From contig JAEUHP010000117.1 of NCBI GenBank assembly GCA_016795295.1, positions 1 to 55,669 of the forward strand: a stretch of 55,669 bases of DNA, in the 5' to 3' direction. Below are positions 36,901 through 44,817 of the stretch, piece by piece (positions within the stretch are counted from its first letter, which is position 1; each line of letters starts with the position of its first letter). The position numbers were made by a program, and so were the translations under genes. Under the pieces are notes generated by a model. It saw nothing but the letters and a program-made list of their open reading frames with translations, was not told the origin of the DNA and did no database searches. The DNA comes from Planctomycetota bacterium (GTDB taxonomy: Bacteria; Planctomycetota; UBA1135; UBA2386).

Positions 36901-37288
36901 GCACCGGCACGGTCGCCAGCACGCCGGTCGCCAGCACGCCGGTCGCCGAGCCATGGGCAGCGACGGCGGCGTGGCGGTCCCGTTCGCGCCGCCAATGCGC
37001 GTCGATCTCGCCGTTGCTGGGGCCACGGCGGTCCCGGCCGGGCCCGAATTCGGGCACGTCCCGCTGCAGTTTCCAGGCGAAGCGCACCGCGGTGCCGCCG
37101 CCGCTGGCCAGTTCGGCGAGCAGCACGCGCGCCAGCCGTCCCTCGTGCAGCACCACCAGCGCACCGGCTTCGTCACGGACCGGGCGAAACCATGCGGAGC
37201 CCGGGCCGGCGCCGAGGCCCGGACCGAACCAAGCCGCGGCCGCCGCCAAAGGCGCGCCGGACCCATCCCCCGAAGCCGCGTGGCTCAC
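33962..37288 (-). CDS. large kinase-like / FHA domain protein
   Basis: About 1,108 residues. The N-terminal half resembles a Ser/Thr kinase that has lost catalysis: a beta3-like Lys (VRFAWKLQRD), a loop HFGLQPGNVL near 353 where HRDLKPEN is expected (catalytic Asp replaced by Gly, Lys by Gln), and a retained DFG near 383 in LLADFGSGSE. A Cys cluster CCTCPERAAC lies near 250. An FHA domain is at about 720-805 (TIGRHDTENTLCLGDPIVSARH, RGSRNGTEVDG), which should bind phosphothreonine peptides. The last ~90 residues (PDKLLEEAGGGAINAL...KHQEAWTEVAQGSQFLL) recall the C-terminal domain of type VI secretion FHA proteins, a weak resemblance. GTG at 37288 has GGGAG upstream; ATG at 37387 would add 33 residues. 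No signal peptide; cytoplasmic. Confidence 0.78.
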   Translation of the reverse strand: MSHAASGDGSGAPLAAAAAWFGPGLGAGPGSAWFRPVRDEAGALVVLHEGRLARVLLAELASGGGTAVRFAWKLQRDVPEFGPGRDRRGPSNGEIDAHWRRERDRHAAVAAHGSATGVLATGVLATVPVPESVLDVGPLAYCRRRQIHFPIGCVRTGERLAVCRDEARLAAHGLAPYATGGVRYLSPVGGAAAVYYRLALDRGALERGLATGGERPRPGVEVLDAAGWLRELPALAEPSVRAEHQRAAAWLPCCTCPERAACHARGGDGRAGVEQAVEVVSFHGGHALALELADGDLDALMDRLGRAKGAVPGPGWSTAGDRRRWPGEVLWAKVRVLQQLAAAVRAVHTATGSAHFGLQPGNVLAQWDASGAPWPWAARVLLADFGSGSERVPEHGPRHTVPGPEWRDDLRCRPYASPWLDDAEGRSRILPCVGRLVVPAPETALSGRAAAGLAAPGLASPGPQTQFVVDLEVPAGPRRFRPGDWVSIAAAGAVGELWCRITEVRPRGCTALAVEAPPELCAALAAASSAACTFHRATELPVDSFALGMLLLRTLVVHDATSIEDVRECVDRQLLRWRAALAESPAREASSRMQFRAALQQQFPAGAWLFDVADRQDPTVRTAVQEPLLVRAYTGLLDLAVVLLLAGEPEAPPTDLAALDALLERQLGRCAVSLEVEVCQAQRRDLCLAELLRTLAVPAGAGPAAAMQPAAALAQPLSRPVLEIVRDGQAEVRRFELGRAPVTIGRHDTENTLCLGDPIVSARHALVEWQGEGYTVLDRGSRNGTEVDGVRLPIDVPFPLADGSVVRIAPFRLQLRLQPVPRATSAGGLGELPPEELLAVLQEALAACLDAAPASQQSVLAAALQAATPSDAATGWLAQRSAVLQKLDARLPAAAGGQGRGGSSAAEAWLLELAEAIAGERVAAERLPRLFGRLVAFAMGGADLLGRLQRQRTDLRDRFALPGSSAAPSSWQPPSGDGRELLRGWLASEAPAAALEAHLAAVSDELVAVVEALRDGAVAIRSLAAAAMAPDKLLEEAGGGAINALACKAPVWRKHQEAWTEVAQGSQFLLTIERELQRLVAERQSRGQSPPVPGGGPSAGGAPSRGLA
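36911..36947. repeat. 15-bp tandem repeat in coding sequence, 2.5 copies
   Basis: GGTCGCCAGCACGCC occurs twice exactly and then partly, encoding a repeated Thr-Gly-Val-Leu-Ala in the N-terminal part of the kinase-like/FHA protein. The unit is a multiple of three, so copy change would not shift the frame. Confidence 0.85.
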
Positions 37289-37439
37289 GAAGGCTCCCGC
37301 CACACGGTGCCGAGCCGGCCCAAACGGGGCCACGGCTGCCACGGATTCGATGAGGACACCACGCGCCGAGCGTAAGCGACGGCCCATTCCCCTGCCACGG
37401 TGCGTTGGTCCCGACGCGCGCGGCTGCTACCGTGCTGGC

Positions 37440-38822
37440 ATGCCCCCGCTGGACGCCAAGCGTCATCCCGCCGCTCGTGGCGACGAACTCGAGCTCACGA
37501 TCGACGCCATGGGCAGCGGCCCGGACGGGGTCGGCCATCTCGGCGACTACGTGGTGTTCGTGCCCGGAACGCTGCCCGGCGAACGGGTCTGGACCCGCAT
37601 CACCTCGGCGACCCGCAAGTTCGCCCGCGGCGAACTGCTCGAAGTGCTGGCGGAGGCCCCCGAGCGGCGCGCTCCGGGTTGCCAGCACTACCTGCGCTGC
37701 GGTGGCTGCCAGCGGCGCCACCAGGACTACCCCGCCCAGTTGCGCGACAAGCAGGCCCGGCTGCAGCGCGCCGTCGACCACGCTGCCGGTCCAGGCGTGC
37801 TCGCGGTGCAGCCGACCGTGCCGGCGCGGCCGCCGCACGGCCAACGCCACAAGGTCGTGGTGCACCTGCGCAACACCCGCACGAACGGACTGGAACCGTG
37901 TTTCCATCGCCTGCGCAGCCCTGAACTGGAGGCGATCACCGAGTGCCCGGCCAGCGACCCGCTGGCGTGGGATCTGGCGCTCGAGACGGTGCGCCGGTTG
38001 CACGACCTGCCGCACGGCGCCTGGGATCCGGACTTCGCGCCGCACGGTTTGTTGCGTTCGGTGCTGGTGCGCGCCACCACCAACGGCGCCTGCCATTTGG
38101 TGCTGGTGGCGCGGCAACCGGAGATCCCCGGGCTCCAGGAACTGGTGCCAGCGCTGCAGGCCGCGGGCGCCACGGCCATCGCGGTGAACCACAACCCCGG
38201 CGAGTTCTCGCAACTGCTCGGCCCGCACACCGAACGCATCGCCGGGCCGTCGCGCCTGCCCGAGCAGCTCGGCGACACCACCTACCTGATCTCGCCCACG
38301 GCGTTCTTCCAGACCAGCCCGCAGCAGGCGTTGGTGCTGGTCGAGTCGGTGCTCGACTGGCTGCGCCCCAGCGCGAACGACGTGGTCGCGGACCTGTTCT
38401 GCGGCGGCGGCCTGTTGACGCTGCCGTTGGCACGCCGCGCCAAGCTCGCGTTCGGCGTGGAGTGGAACGCACTGGCGGTCGGCGATGCGCGAGCCGCCGC
38501 CGAACACAACGGCCTGCGCAACGCCACCTTCCACAGCGGCGACGTGCCGACCTGGCTGTTGCGCTGCGGCCGCGACCTGCCGCGCCCGAACCTCGTGGCG
38601 CTCGATCCGCCGCGCGCCGGCCTCGATCCCGCGGTGGTGCGCGAACTGGCCCGGTTGCGGCCGCAGCGGCTGGCCTACGTGTCGTGCGAGCCGGAAACGC
38701 TGGGCCGCGACCTACGGCTGTTGCTCGGCGCCGGCTATCGCCTGCACTCGGCGCTGTCGATCGACATGTTCCCCGAGACCGCCCACCTCGAAGCGCTGGC
38801 CTGCCTCGAACGGACCGGCTAG
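37440..38822 (+). CDS. class I SAM-dependent RNA (uracil-C5) methyltransferase, RlmD/TrmA family
   Basis: 460-residue cytoplasmic enzyme that should methylate C5 of a uridine in rRNA or tRNA. It begins with a TRAM-like OB domain (about 15-75, ELELTIDAMGSGPDGVGHL), then a Cys cluster expected to bind a 4Fe-4S centre (CQHYLRCGGCQ near 85-95, with a later Cys in ITECPAS). The Rossmann SAM site is DLFCGGGLLTLPLA near 320, and the catalytic nucleophile lies in YVSCEPETLGRDL with its partner DPPRAGLD upstream. RlmD, RlmC and TrmA are hard to separate by eye, so the modified position is left open. Divergent from the FHA gene and 12 bases before the epimerase gene. Confidence 0.9.
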   Translation: MPPLDAKRHPAARGDELELTIDAMGSGPDGVGHLGDYVVFVPGTLPGERVWTRITSATRKFARGELLEVLAEAPERRAPGCQHYLRCGGCQRRHQDYPAQLRDKQARLQRAVDHAAGPGVLAVQPTVPARPPHGQRHKVVVHLRNTRTNGLEPCFHRLRSPELEAITECPASDPLAWDLALETVRRLHDLPHGAWDPDFAPHGLLRSVLVRATTNGACHLVLVARQPEIPGLQELVPALQAAGATAIAVNHNPGEFSQLLGPHTERIAGPSRLPEQLGDTTYLISPTAFFQTSPQQALVLVESVLDWLRPSANDVVADLFCGGGLLTLPLARRAKLAFGVEWNALAVGDARAAAEHNGLRNATFHSGDVPTWLLRCGRDLPRPNLVALDPPRAGLDPAVVRELARLRPQRLAYVSCEPETLGRDLRLLLGAGYRLHSALSIDMFPETAHLEALACLERTG

Positions 38823-38834
38823 CCTCCGGCCGGC

Positions 38835-39953
38835 ATGAAGGCCCTGCTGCCGACGTTCCTCTTGTTCGCCGCCTGCCATTCGATGCCCAGCCGTCCAGAC
38901 GCCGTCACCGTCCGCTCCTTCGGGGTCGACCGCACCGGTCGCCCAGCCACGCTGTGGACCCTGCGCAGCGGCGCGGTCGAGGTGGATGTCACCGACCACG
39001 GCGCCACGCTGGTGGCCGTGCGCACGCCCGACCGCGCCGGCTTCCCGGCCGACGTGGTGCTCGGGTTCGACTCGGTGAACGGCTACGAGTCCCCGGACAA
39101 CCAGTACTTCGGCTGCACCACCGGCCGGGTGTGCAACCGCATCGCCCATGCGGTGTTCACCCTGGATGGTTCCACCTACCACCTGACCGCCAACGACGGC
39201 AGGCACCATCTGCACGGCGGCGGCCCGCGCAGCCTCGACAAGGTGCACTGGCACGGCGAAGTGCTGGCGCGCGACGACCAGCCGGCCGTGCGCTTCACCT
39301 ACCGCTCCCGGGACGGCGAAGAGGGCTATCCGGGCAACCTCGACATCACGGCCACCTACACGCTGCTGCGCGAAGGAGCCCTGCGCGTCGACTACGAGGC
39401 GACCACCGACCGGCGCACGCCGGTCAACCTGACCAACCACGCCTACTGGAACCTCGCTGGAGCCGGTGCCAGCGCCGCGGAACTGGCCGCGCACGACCTG
39501 CAGATCGACGCCGAAACCTACACCGTGGTCGATGCCGGGCTGATCCCGACCGGAGCCTTCGCCAAGGTGGCCGGCACCGCACTCGACTTCCGCAAGCCGT
39601 TTCCGGTCGGCGCCCGCCTCGGCGAACTCACCGACGAGCCGACCAAGGGTTACGACCACAACTTCGTGCTGCGGCCCGGGGCCGGACTGCGCCAGGTCGC
39701 GGTGCTGCACCACCAGGGCAGCGGCCGCCGGGTGACGATCGCCACCACCGAGCCGGGGCTGCAGTTCTACTCGGGCAACTTCCTGGGCGGCCAAGTCGGC
39801 AAGAACGGCAAGAGCTACGCCAAGCGCAGCGCGCTGTGCCTCGAGACGCAGCACTTCCCGGACAGCGTGCACCACGCGCACTTCCCGAGCATCTGGCTCG
39901 AGCCGAAGCAGGTCTACCACACCACCACGGTGTGGACGTTCGCGGCGGAGTGA
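38835..39953 (+). CDS. aldose 1-epimerase (galactose mutarotase), predicted lipoprotein
   Basis: Mutarotase (PF01263) that interconverts alpha and beta anomers of aldoses; 372 residues. The N terminus MKALLPTFLLFAACHS is a lipoprotein signal with lipobox LFAAC, so the enzyme is predicted to be anchored in the periplasm, unlike cytoplasmic GalM of E. coli. The catalytic His is in VNLTNHAYWNL and the catalytic Glu in LCLETQHFPD. Substrate-binding segments are TTGRVCNRI, GRHHLHGG and YDHNFVL. The gene starts 12 bases after the RNA methyltransferase gene but no functional link is evident; a role in handling sugars released from extracellular polysaccharides fits the location. Confidence 0.92.
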   Translation: MKALLPTFLLFAACHSMPSRPDAVTVRSFGVDRTGRPATLWTLRSGAVEVDVTDHGATLVAVRTPDRAGFPADVVLGFDSVNGYESPDNQYFGCTTGRVCNRIAHAVFTLDGSTYHLTANDGRHHLHGGGPRSLDKVHWHGEVLARDDQPAVRFTYRSRDGEEGYPGNLDITATYTLLREGALRVDYEATTDRRTPVNLTNHAYWNLAGAGASAAELAAHDLQIDAETYTVVDAGLIPTGAFAKVAGTALDFRKPFPVGARLGELTDEPTKGYDHNFVLRPGAGLRQVAVLHHQGSGRRVTIATTEPGLQFYSGNFLGGQVGKNGKSYAKRSALCLETQHFPDSVHHAHFPSIWLEPKQVYHTTTVWTFAAE

Positions 39954-39972
39954 GTCGCGGCGCCGCCGCGAC
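39954..39972. terminator. GC hairpin after the epimerase gene
   Basis: Perfect 7-bp stem GTCGCGG/CCGCGAC with a 5-base loop immediately after the epimerase stop codon. Further short inverted repeats of CCAGT/ACTGG type follow up to about 40045, between two convergent genes. No T run. Confidence 0.5.
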
Positions 39973-40046
39973 GCCGCCCGCGCCAGCCACTGGGTGCCCC
40001 ACTGGCTGCCAGTGACTGGGTACGGCTGCCAGTCACGGCATGCCCG

Positions 40047-41354
40047 TCACTGGATGTGCAGCGCCAGGCGCAAAGCGCCCTTGGCCTTGCCGAGGGTGAG
40101 CACCAGTTCTCCCGGCATCTCGTCGGCAGCTTCTGGCGGCACCTCCAGGCCAAACTTCTCCAGGTGCGGCAGCAGACCGGGCAGATCCAACGCCATCCGC
40201 AGCAGCACGCCCTCCGCCAGCGGCGCGCGCTTGACCCGGTCGTCCAGGGCGGCGTCGGCCAGCGCCGTGGTGTTCTTGGTCAGGTTGCCGCCGCCACCCA
40301 GCGCCCCCACCAGGTACTTGCCGGCGGCGCCCATCAGGCTGGTGGCCAACCCACCCACCAGCGGTTCGTCCTCGTCTTCGCCCCGCACCACGGCGCGGTC
40401 GAACGCGAGCCCGCGGTGCTGCTCGGCGCCGAAGGCGATCTGCAACTCCTGGTTGCGGTTCGCCAGCTTCTGCTGGGACATCAGCGCACGATACGCCTCG
40501 CTGGCCACGAACTTGCCGTAGGCAGCGCCATCGAGCAAGCCCGCCAGAAGTCTGCCGGCCAGCGGCTCGCCGCCAATGCCAAGAGCCATGCCGCCGTCGT
40601 AGTGGCCGAGCGCCTCGCGTTGCAACTTCGCCGCCTGCTGGCGCAGTTCGGGCGTCTGGAACGCCAGCGCCGCACTGGCCTCGAGCAACGGCTCACACAG
40701 AGCGAGCAGGCTGGCCGGCGCCAGGGAGACCTGCGCGTCCAGCAGGGACCTGCCGGGCAACACCGGCACGCCCGCCGCGCACGGCGCCAGCGCCGTGAGG
40801 AACCGCGCGAACGGCGAGCCTTCGAGCGGCACCAGATCGAGCGCGACGTCGAGCCCACCGAGGCGCGGATCCTCGATGTCGCCCGTGACCTGGATCGTCA
40901 CCACCGAGACCTGCCGCGGGAAATCCCACACCGCCCGCGTCCACAACACGGCCTCCTTGCCGGTGAGCCCCAACTGCTGCAGCACCACCGACAACGCGGT
41001 CTGCACGTACGCGCGGCCGCCTTCGATCGGTTCGGCAAACGCCTCCATCAGGGCCCCTGGGCGCGCTTGCACCTCGATCACCGGCACATCGCCCTTGCCC
41101 AACACCACGGCGAACCGGCGCTCGGCGTCCATGGTGAACGCATAGTGGCCGTCGTTGGCGAGGTCGGGCAACGGATCGGTGATGCCAAGGCCATCGGCAA
41201 GCATCGGCCCGAACATCGGGTGGCTGGTTTTGAGCACGACCAGCGGCTCTGCCGTGCTGGCGACGGCAGGCTTGGCGGCAGGCTGGCTGGCTGCTTGGGC
41301 GAACAGCGGCAGCGCCATGGCGGCCGCAACGAACCAGGTGGGGCGAGTCCTCAT
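40047..41354 (-). CDS. hypothetical secreted protein
   Basis: 435 residues with a clear signal peptide (MRTRPTWFVAAAMALPLFAQA). The mature protein is alpha/beta and Leu/Ala-rich. It contains VLKTSHPMFGPMLADGLG near the start, an Asp/Glu-rich stretch (AVVRGEDEDEPLVGGLATS) and a Gly-rich segment (GALGGGGNLTKNT). The general pattern (a substrate-free periplasmic protein with repeated amphipathic strands and helices) recalls planctomycete DUF3352-like proteins, but I cannot name a family with confidence. No catalytic motif or membrane segment. It converges on the epimerase gene and precedes nothing on its own strand. Confidence 0.6.
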   Translation of the reverse strand: MRTRPTWFVAAAMALPLFAQAASQPAAKPAVASTAEPLVVLKTSHPMFGPMLADGLGITDPLPDLANDGHYAFTMDAERRFAVVLGKGDVPVIEVQARPGALMEAFAEPIEGGRAYVQTALSVVLQQLGLTGKEAVLWTRAVWDFPRQVSVVTIQVTGDIEDPRLGGLDVALDLVPLEGSPFARFLTALAPCAAGVPVLPGRSLLDAQVSLAPASLLALCEPLLEASAALAFQTPELRQQAAKLQREALGHYDGGMALGIGGEPLAGRLLAGLLDGAAYGKFVASEAYRALMSQQKLANRNQELQIAFGAEQHRGLAFDRAVVRGEDEDEPLVGGLATSLMGAAGKYLVGALGGGGNLTKNTTALADAALDDRVKRAPLAEGVLLRMALDLPGLLPHLEKFGLEVPPEAADEMPGELVLTLGKAKGALRLALHIQ

Positions 41355-41414
41355 GTGCGACCGGCACGATACCATCGCACCCGGCGCAACGGCACGTCCG
41401 CCCACATCAGAACC

Positions 41415-42233
41415 TCAGCGCCGGTAGACGCCGAGCAGGCAGTGCTCCGGATACGGCACGCCAAGGCCGCGGCACAGCCGCTGCACGCGCAGTTCGAGTT
41501 CGCAGAGCGACCGGAACCGCGCGAACGTCCGGCAATCGTCGAGGCGCAGGAAGTTCGCTTCGCTCATGCCCACCCCGGCGAACAGGCGCTGCAGCACCGA
41601 GCGCGTGTTCATGCGGAAGCAGGTTGGGAACGTGTCCTTCTTCGCGGTGCCCCACAGCCACTGCTTGACCACGTGGCGCAAGCCCATCGGCGCCAACCGC
41701 GTGAGCAGCGGCATCGGCGAGCCGGCGAACACCGTGTAGACGATGGCGATGCCGCCGGGCCGCAGCGCGCGGGCGATGCTCTGCACGCAGCGTTCGGGTG
41801 CCGCGATGTGCTCGGCGACCATGCGCAAGGTGACCAGATCGAACCCGCCGCCGCCGTCGTAGTCGTCGAACGGCTGTGCGATGCGTTCGTGCACCCAGGC
41901 ATTCTCCTGCAGGGTCGGATCCGGGTCGACGCCGACCAGGCGTGCGCAGCGCCGGCTGAGCGCTTCGGCCAGTGGCTGGTTGCTGGGGAACAGTTCGCGG
42001 CCACAACCGGCGTCGAGCCAGGCCATGCCGGGCGCCACGGTGCCGGCGACCAGGGCTTCGTAGACGTCGTCAGGCGTGTGGTAGCCGTAACTGCGGCGCA
42101 GCCGAGGGCCCCAGCCGAGTCGGGCCTCGGGCCCATAACGCAGATGGAACATCTGCCGCAGAGCCGCGGCATCGGGCAGGCGGACGAGGACGGGTTCGGG
42201 CACGCGAGGATCTCGGGCCGGCACTTCTACCAC
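41415..42233 (-). CDS. class I SAM-dependent methyltransferase
   Basis: 272-residue methyltransferase of the Methyltransf_11/25 type. SAM motif I is WLDAGCGRELFPSN (about 71-84), motif II is around LVGVDPDPTLQENAW, and later blocks are FDLVTLRMVAEHI and LRPGGIAIVYTVF. The C-terminal 90 residues form a helical lid (FRMNTRSVLQRLFAGVGM). The substrate is unknown; similar genes often lie in polysaccharide or quinone clusters, but the neighbours here do not help. The start is a GTG at 42233 and remains uncertain. It lies 15 bases downstream of the antiporter gene on the same strand, so the two may form an operon. Confidence 0.82.
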   Translation of the reverse strand: MVEVPARDPRVPEPVLVRLPDAAALRQMFHLRYGPEARLGWGPRLRRSYGYHTPDDVYEALVAGTVAPGMAWLDAGCGRELFPSNQPLAEALSRRCARLVGVDPDPTLQENAWVHERIAQPFDDYDGGGGFDLVTLRMVAEHIAAPERCVQSIARALRPGGIAIVYTVFAGSPMPLLTRLAPMGLRHVVKQWLWGTAKKDTFPTCFRMNTRSVLQRLFAGVGMSEANFLRLDDCRTFARFRSLCELELRVQRLCRGLGVPYPEHCLLGVYRR

Positions 42234-42248
42234 GCAGGCGCCCGCCGC

Positions 42249-44216
42249 TCACGCACCGCCTGCCACCACCGGCTCTCGCACCAGCCGTTCCACCGACTGC
42301 GCGTCCTCGCCACTGGCGAACAGCAGCAGCGTGTCGCCGGCCAACAACTCGGTCGGCCCCCGCGCCACCAGGTGCCGGCCAGCGCGCACGATCGCCACCA
42401 CCAACGCCCCGGCCGGCAGGTTGCAGTCGGCGATCCGCCGCCCGACCACCGCCCCGGCGGGCGGCACCGCGATCTCGTAGAGCCGCGGCGGATTCGCCAG
42501 CCCGCCTTCACCGCGCGCTGCGCTGGCCACCGTGGCCTCGGCCTCGACCGGGCTGCTGCCCAGCGCTTCGAGCAACTGGTGCGCCATCGCCAAGCCGAGT
42601 TCGCGTTCGGCGTGCACCGGCCGGGTGCGCGGCAGGCTCTGCAGCGCCGCGAGTTCGCCGCCGCTGTGCACCCGCGCCACCACTTCGAGGTCGGGCCGCA
42701 CGCTGCGGGCGTGCCACATCGCCAGCCGCTGCGCCACCGGATCGGGGTTGGTCAGCACCAACGCACGCGCCCGCTCGACCGCAGCGCGGTCGAGCAGCAC
42801 CGGCCGGCTGCCGTCGCCGAACAGGGCCGGTTGGCCGCTGGCGCGCAGCCGCTGGACCACGGCGCGGTCCATTTCGACCACCACGAACGGCACCTGCCGG
42901 GCGCGCAGGAACTCGGCCAGCAAGCTGCCGACGCGGCCGTAGCCGACCAGCACCACGTGCTCCTGCAGAGTGCGGGCCACCGCTGGCTCGAGCATTTCGA
43001 GCGGCGCCTGGTCGCCGCGGCCATGGCGCGCCGCCAGCCGATGCAGCAGCACGGCGAGGCTCGGCACACCGCGGAACAACAGCGGGCTCACCGCGATGCT
43101 GGCGATCGCCGTCGCCACCACCAGATCCCGCCCACCCGGCGGCAACACCCCGAGTCCGGTGGCGAGGCCCGCCAGCACGAACGAGAACTCGCTGACCTGC
43201 GCCAGGCCCGCGCCGACCGCCAGCGCGTGCCGCGGCGACGTCCCGGTCCACAGCAGGAAGCCGACCGCCACCAGCGGTTTGCCGACCAGCACGCAGGCCA
43301 TTGCCGCGAGCAACAGCCCCGGCTCGCGCAGCACGAACCCAGGATCGAACAGCATGCCGGCCGCGACGAAGAACAGCACCGCGAACGCATCCCGCATCGG
43401 CAGCGCGTCGGCGGCGGCCTGGTGCGCGAGGTCGCTGCGGCCGACCACCATGCCGGCCAGGAACGCACCGAGCGCCAGCGACACGCCGAACGCCTCGGCC
43501 GCCGCGAAGGCGATGCCGAGCGCCAGCGTGACCACCGCCAAGGTGAACAGTTCGCGCGAGCGCGCCCGCGCCACGAGGCCCAGCAGCAGCGGCACCACCC
43601 GGCCGCCGCCGACCACCACCACCACTGCCAAGGCGGCCACCTTGCCGAAACTCTGCAACAGCAACAGCCAGAGCGCGGGTGCTTCGGCTCCAGCGGTGCC
43701 CGGCCCCGCACCCGCCAGCGCCGGCAGCACCACCAGCAACACCACCGTGATCAGGTCCTCGACCAACGACCAGCCGACCGCAACCTTGCCCGGCTGTGCG
43801 CCCAGCAGGCCCAGTTCGGTCATGCCGCGCACGATCACCACCGTCGACGCGGTGGCGAGGCCCATGCCGAGCACCAGCCCGCCTGCGAGCGGCCAGCCGA
43901 TCAGGGCCCCGAGCCCGGCCCCGAGTGCCACCACCGCGCCGCTGGCGAGCAGCGCCCCCGGCACCGCCTGCCGGCGCACCGCCCACAGGTCGGGGAACGA
44001 GAACTCGAGCCCGACGCCGAACATCAGCAGGATCACGCCGACGTCGGCGAGCTGGCCGGCGAGTGCCGCGTCGCCGACGAACCCCGGAGTGTGTGGGCCG
44101 ATCAGCGTGCCGGCCAGCAGGTAGCCGAGCAGCGGCGACAAGCCGCAGAGCCGCGCCAGGGTGCCCAGCACCAGCGCAGCCACCAACGCCACCACCACCG
44201 TCGAGCTCCAGAGCAT
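42249..44216 (-). CDS. CPA2 cation:proton antiporter, KefB/YbaL type with TrkA domains
   Basis: 655-residue inner-membrane antiporter, probably K+/H+ or Na+/H+. About twelve helices span residues 1-375 (SSTVVVALVAALVLGTLA; GYLLAGTLIGPHTPGF; EDLITVVLLVVLPAL with the acidic pore residue). A TrkA-N Rossmann domain follows at about 400-515 (VVLVGYGRVGSLLAEFLRA, VEMDRAVVQRLRASG), then a TrkA-C domain at about 560-645 (YEIAVPPAGAVVGRRIADC). The nucleotide-binding parts suggest gating by NAD(H) or a small ligand. Start is the Met of MLWSSTVVVALV; upstream in-frame starts would add an implausible tail. Divergent from the asparaginase-like gene. Confidence 0.92.
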   Translation of the reverse strand: MLWSSTVVVALVAALVLGTLARLCGLSPLLGYLLAGTLIGPHTPGFVGDAALAGQLADVGVILLMFGVGLEFSFPDLWAVRRQAVPGALLASGAVVALGAGLGALIGWPLAGGLVLGMGLATASTVVIVRGMTELGLLGAQPGKVAVGWSLVEDLITVVLLVVLPALAGAGPGTAGAEAPALWLLLLQSFGKVAALAVVVVVGGGRVVPLLLGLVARARSRELFTLAVVTLALGIAFAAAEAFGVSLALGAFLAGMVVGRSDLAHQAAADALPMRDAFAVLFFVAAGMLFDPGFVLREPGLLLAAMACVLVGKPLVAVGFLLWTGTSPRHALAVGAGLAQVSEFSFVLAGLATGLGVLPPGGRDLVVATAIASIAVSPLLFRGVPSLAVLLHRLAARHGRGDQAPLEMLEPAVARTLQEHVVLVGYGRVGSLLAEFLRARQVPFVVVEMDRAVVQRLRASGQPALFGDGSRPVLLDRAAVERARALVLTNPDPVAQRLAMWHARSVRPDLEVVARVHSGGELAALQSLPRTRPVHAERELGLAMAHQLLEALGSSPVEAEATVASAARGEGGLANPPRLYEIAVPPAGAVVGRRIADCNLPAGALVVAIVRAGRHLVARGPTELLAGDTLLLFASGEDAQSVERLVREPVVAGGA

Positions 44217-44298
44217 CCGCCGAATGTAGGCCAACCACCCACCAGCGCCAGGGCAGCCATGGACCGGCCCCCGGGCTTCTGCGATGCTCCCGTGCTCC

Positions 44299-44817
44299 AT
44301 GCAGCCCAAGAAGCGCATCGCCCTGATCTCGACCGGTGGCACCATCGAGAAGACCTACGACGAACTGGCCGGCGTGCTCGACAACCGCGCCGGTGTGCTC
44401 GACGTGGTGCTGGCCAGCCTGCAGCTCCAGGGGGTCGAGATCGTGCGCATCCCGCTGATGAACAAGGACAGCCTGCAGATGACTTCGCAGGACCACGACC
44501 TGATCGCGCGCACCGCCGGCTCGATGGCCGAAGCGCACGACGGCGTGGTGATCGTGCACGGCACCGACCGGTTGGCGGTCACCGGCGAACGCATCGTGGC
44601 CCTCTCCGGCAGAGCCCGCGTGCCGATCGTGCTGACCGGGGCGATGCGGCCCTACGTGATGCGCAACACCGATGCCCTGCAGAACCTCACCGAAGCACTG
44701 CTCGCGGTGCAGGTGCTGCAACCCGGCGTCTACGTGGCGATGCACAACCAGGTGCTGCAGTTCCCCGGCGTGGTCAAGGACAAGGACCGCGGCACGTTCG
44801 TGCGCGCCGAGCCATGA
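44299..44817 (+). CDS. asparaginase-like protein, N-terminal domain only
   Basis: 172-residue protein that matches only the N-terminal half of bacterial type I/II L-asparaginases (about 330 residues). The first nucleophile motif is ISTGGTIEKTYDE. The second motif is HGTDRLAVTGE, where family enzymes have GTDT with the second Thr lost here. TGAMRPYVMRNTDALQNL follows. The C-terminal domain is absent and replaced by a short VVKDKDRGTFVRAEP tail. It ends with an ATGA overlap into the next gene and therefore looks like a genuine short gene, not a truncated fragment. Activity on asparagine is doubtful; a deamidase or amide-binding role is possible. Short homologues of this kind are known in several phyla. 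Confidence 0.82.
   Translation: MQPKKRIALISTGGTIEKTYDELAGVLDNRAGVLDVVLASLQLQGVEIVRIPLMNKDSLQMTSQDHDLIARTAGSMAEAHDGVVIVHGTDRLAVTGERIVALSGRARVPIVLTGAMRPYVMRNTDALQNLTEALLAVQVLQPGVYVAMHNQVLQFPGVVKDKDRGTFVRAEP

Noticed and set aside
33084..37288. A type VI secretion locus around the FHA protein
   Set aside because: No tssB, tssC, clpV, hcp or vgrG-like gene in the window; only the weak tail resemblance remains.
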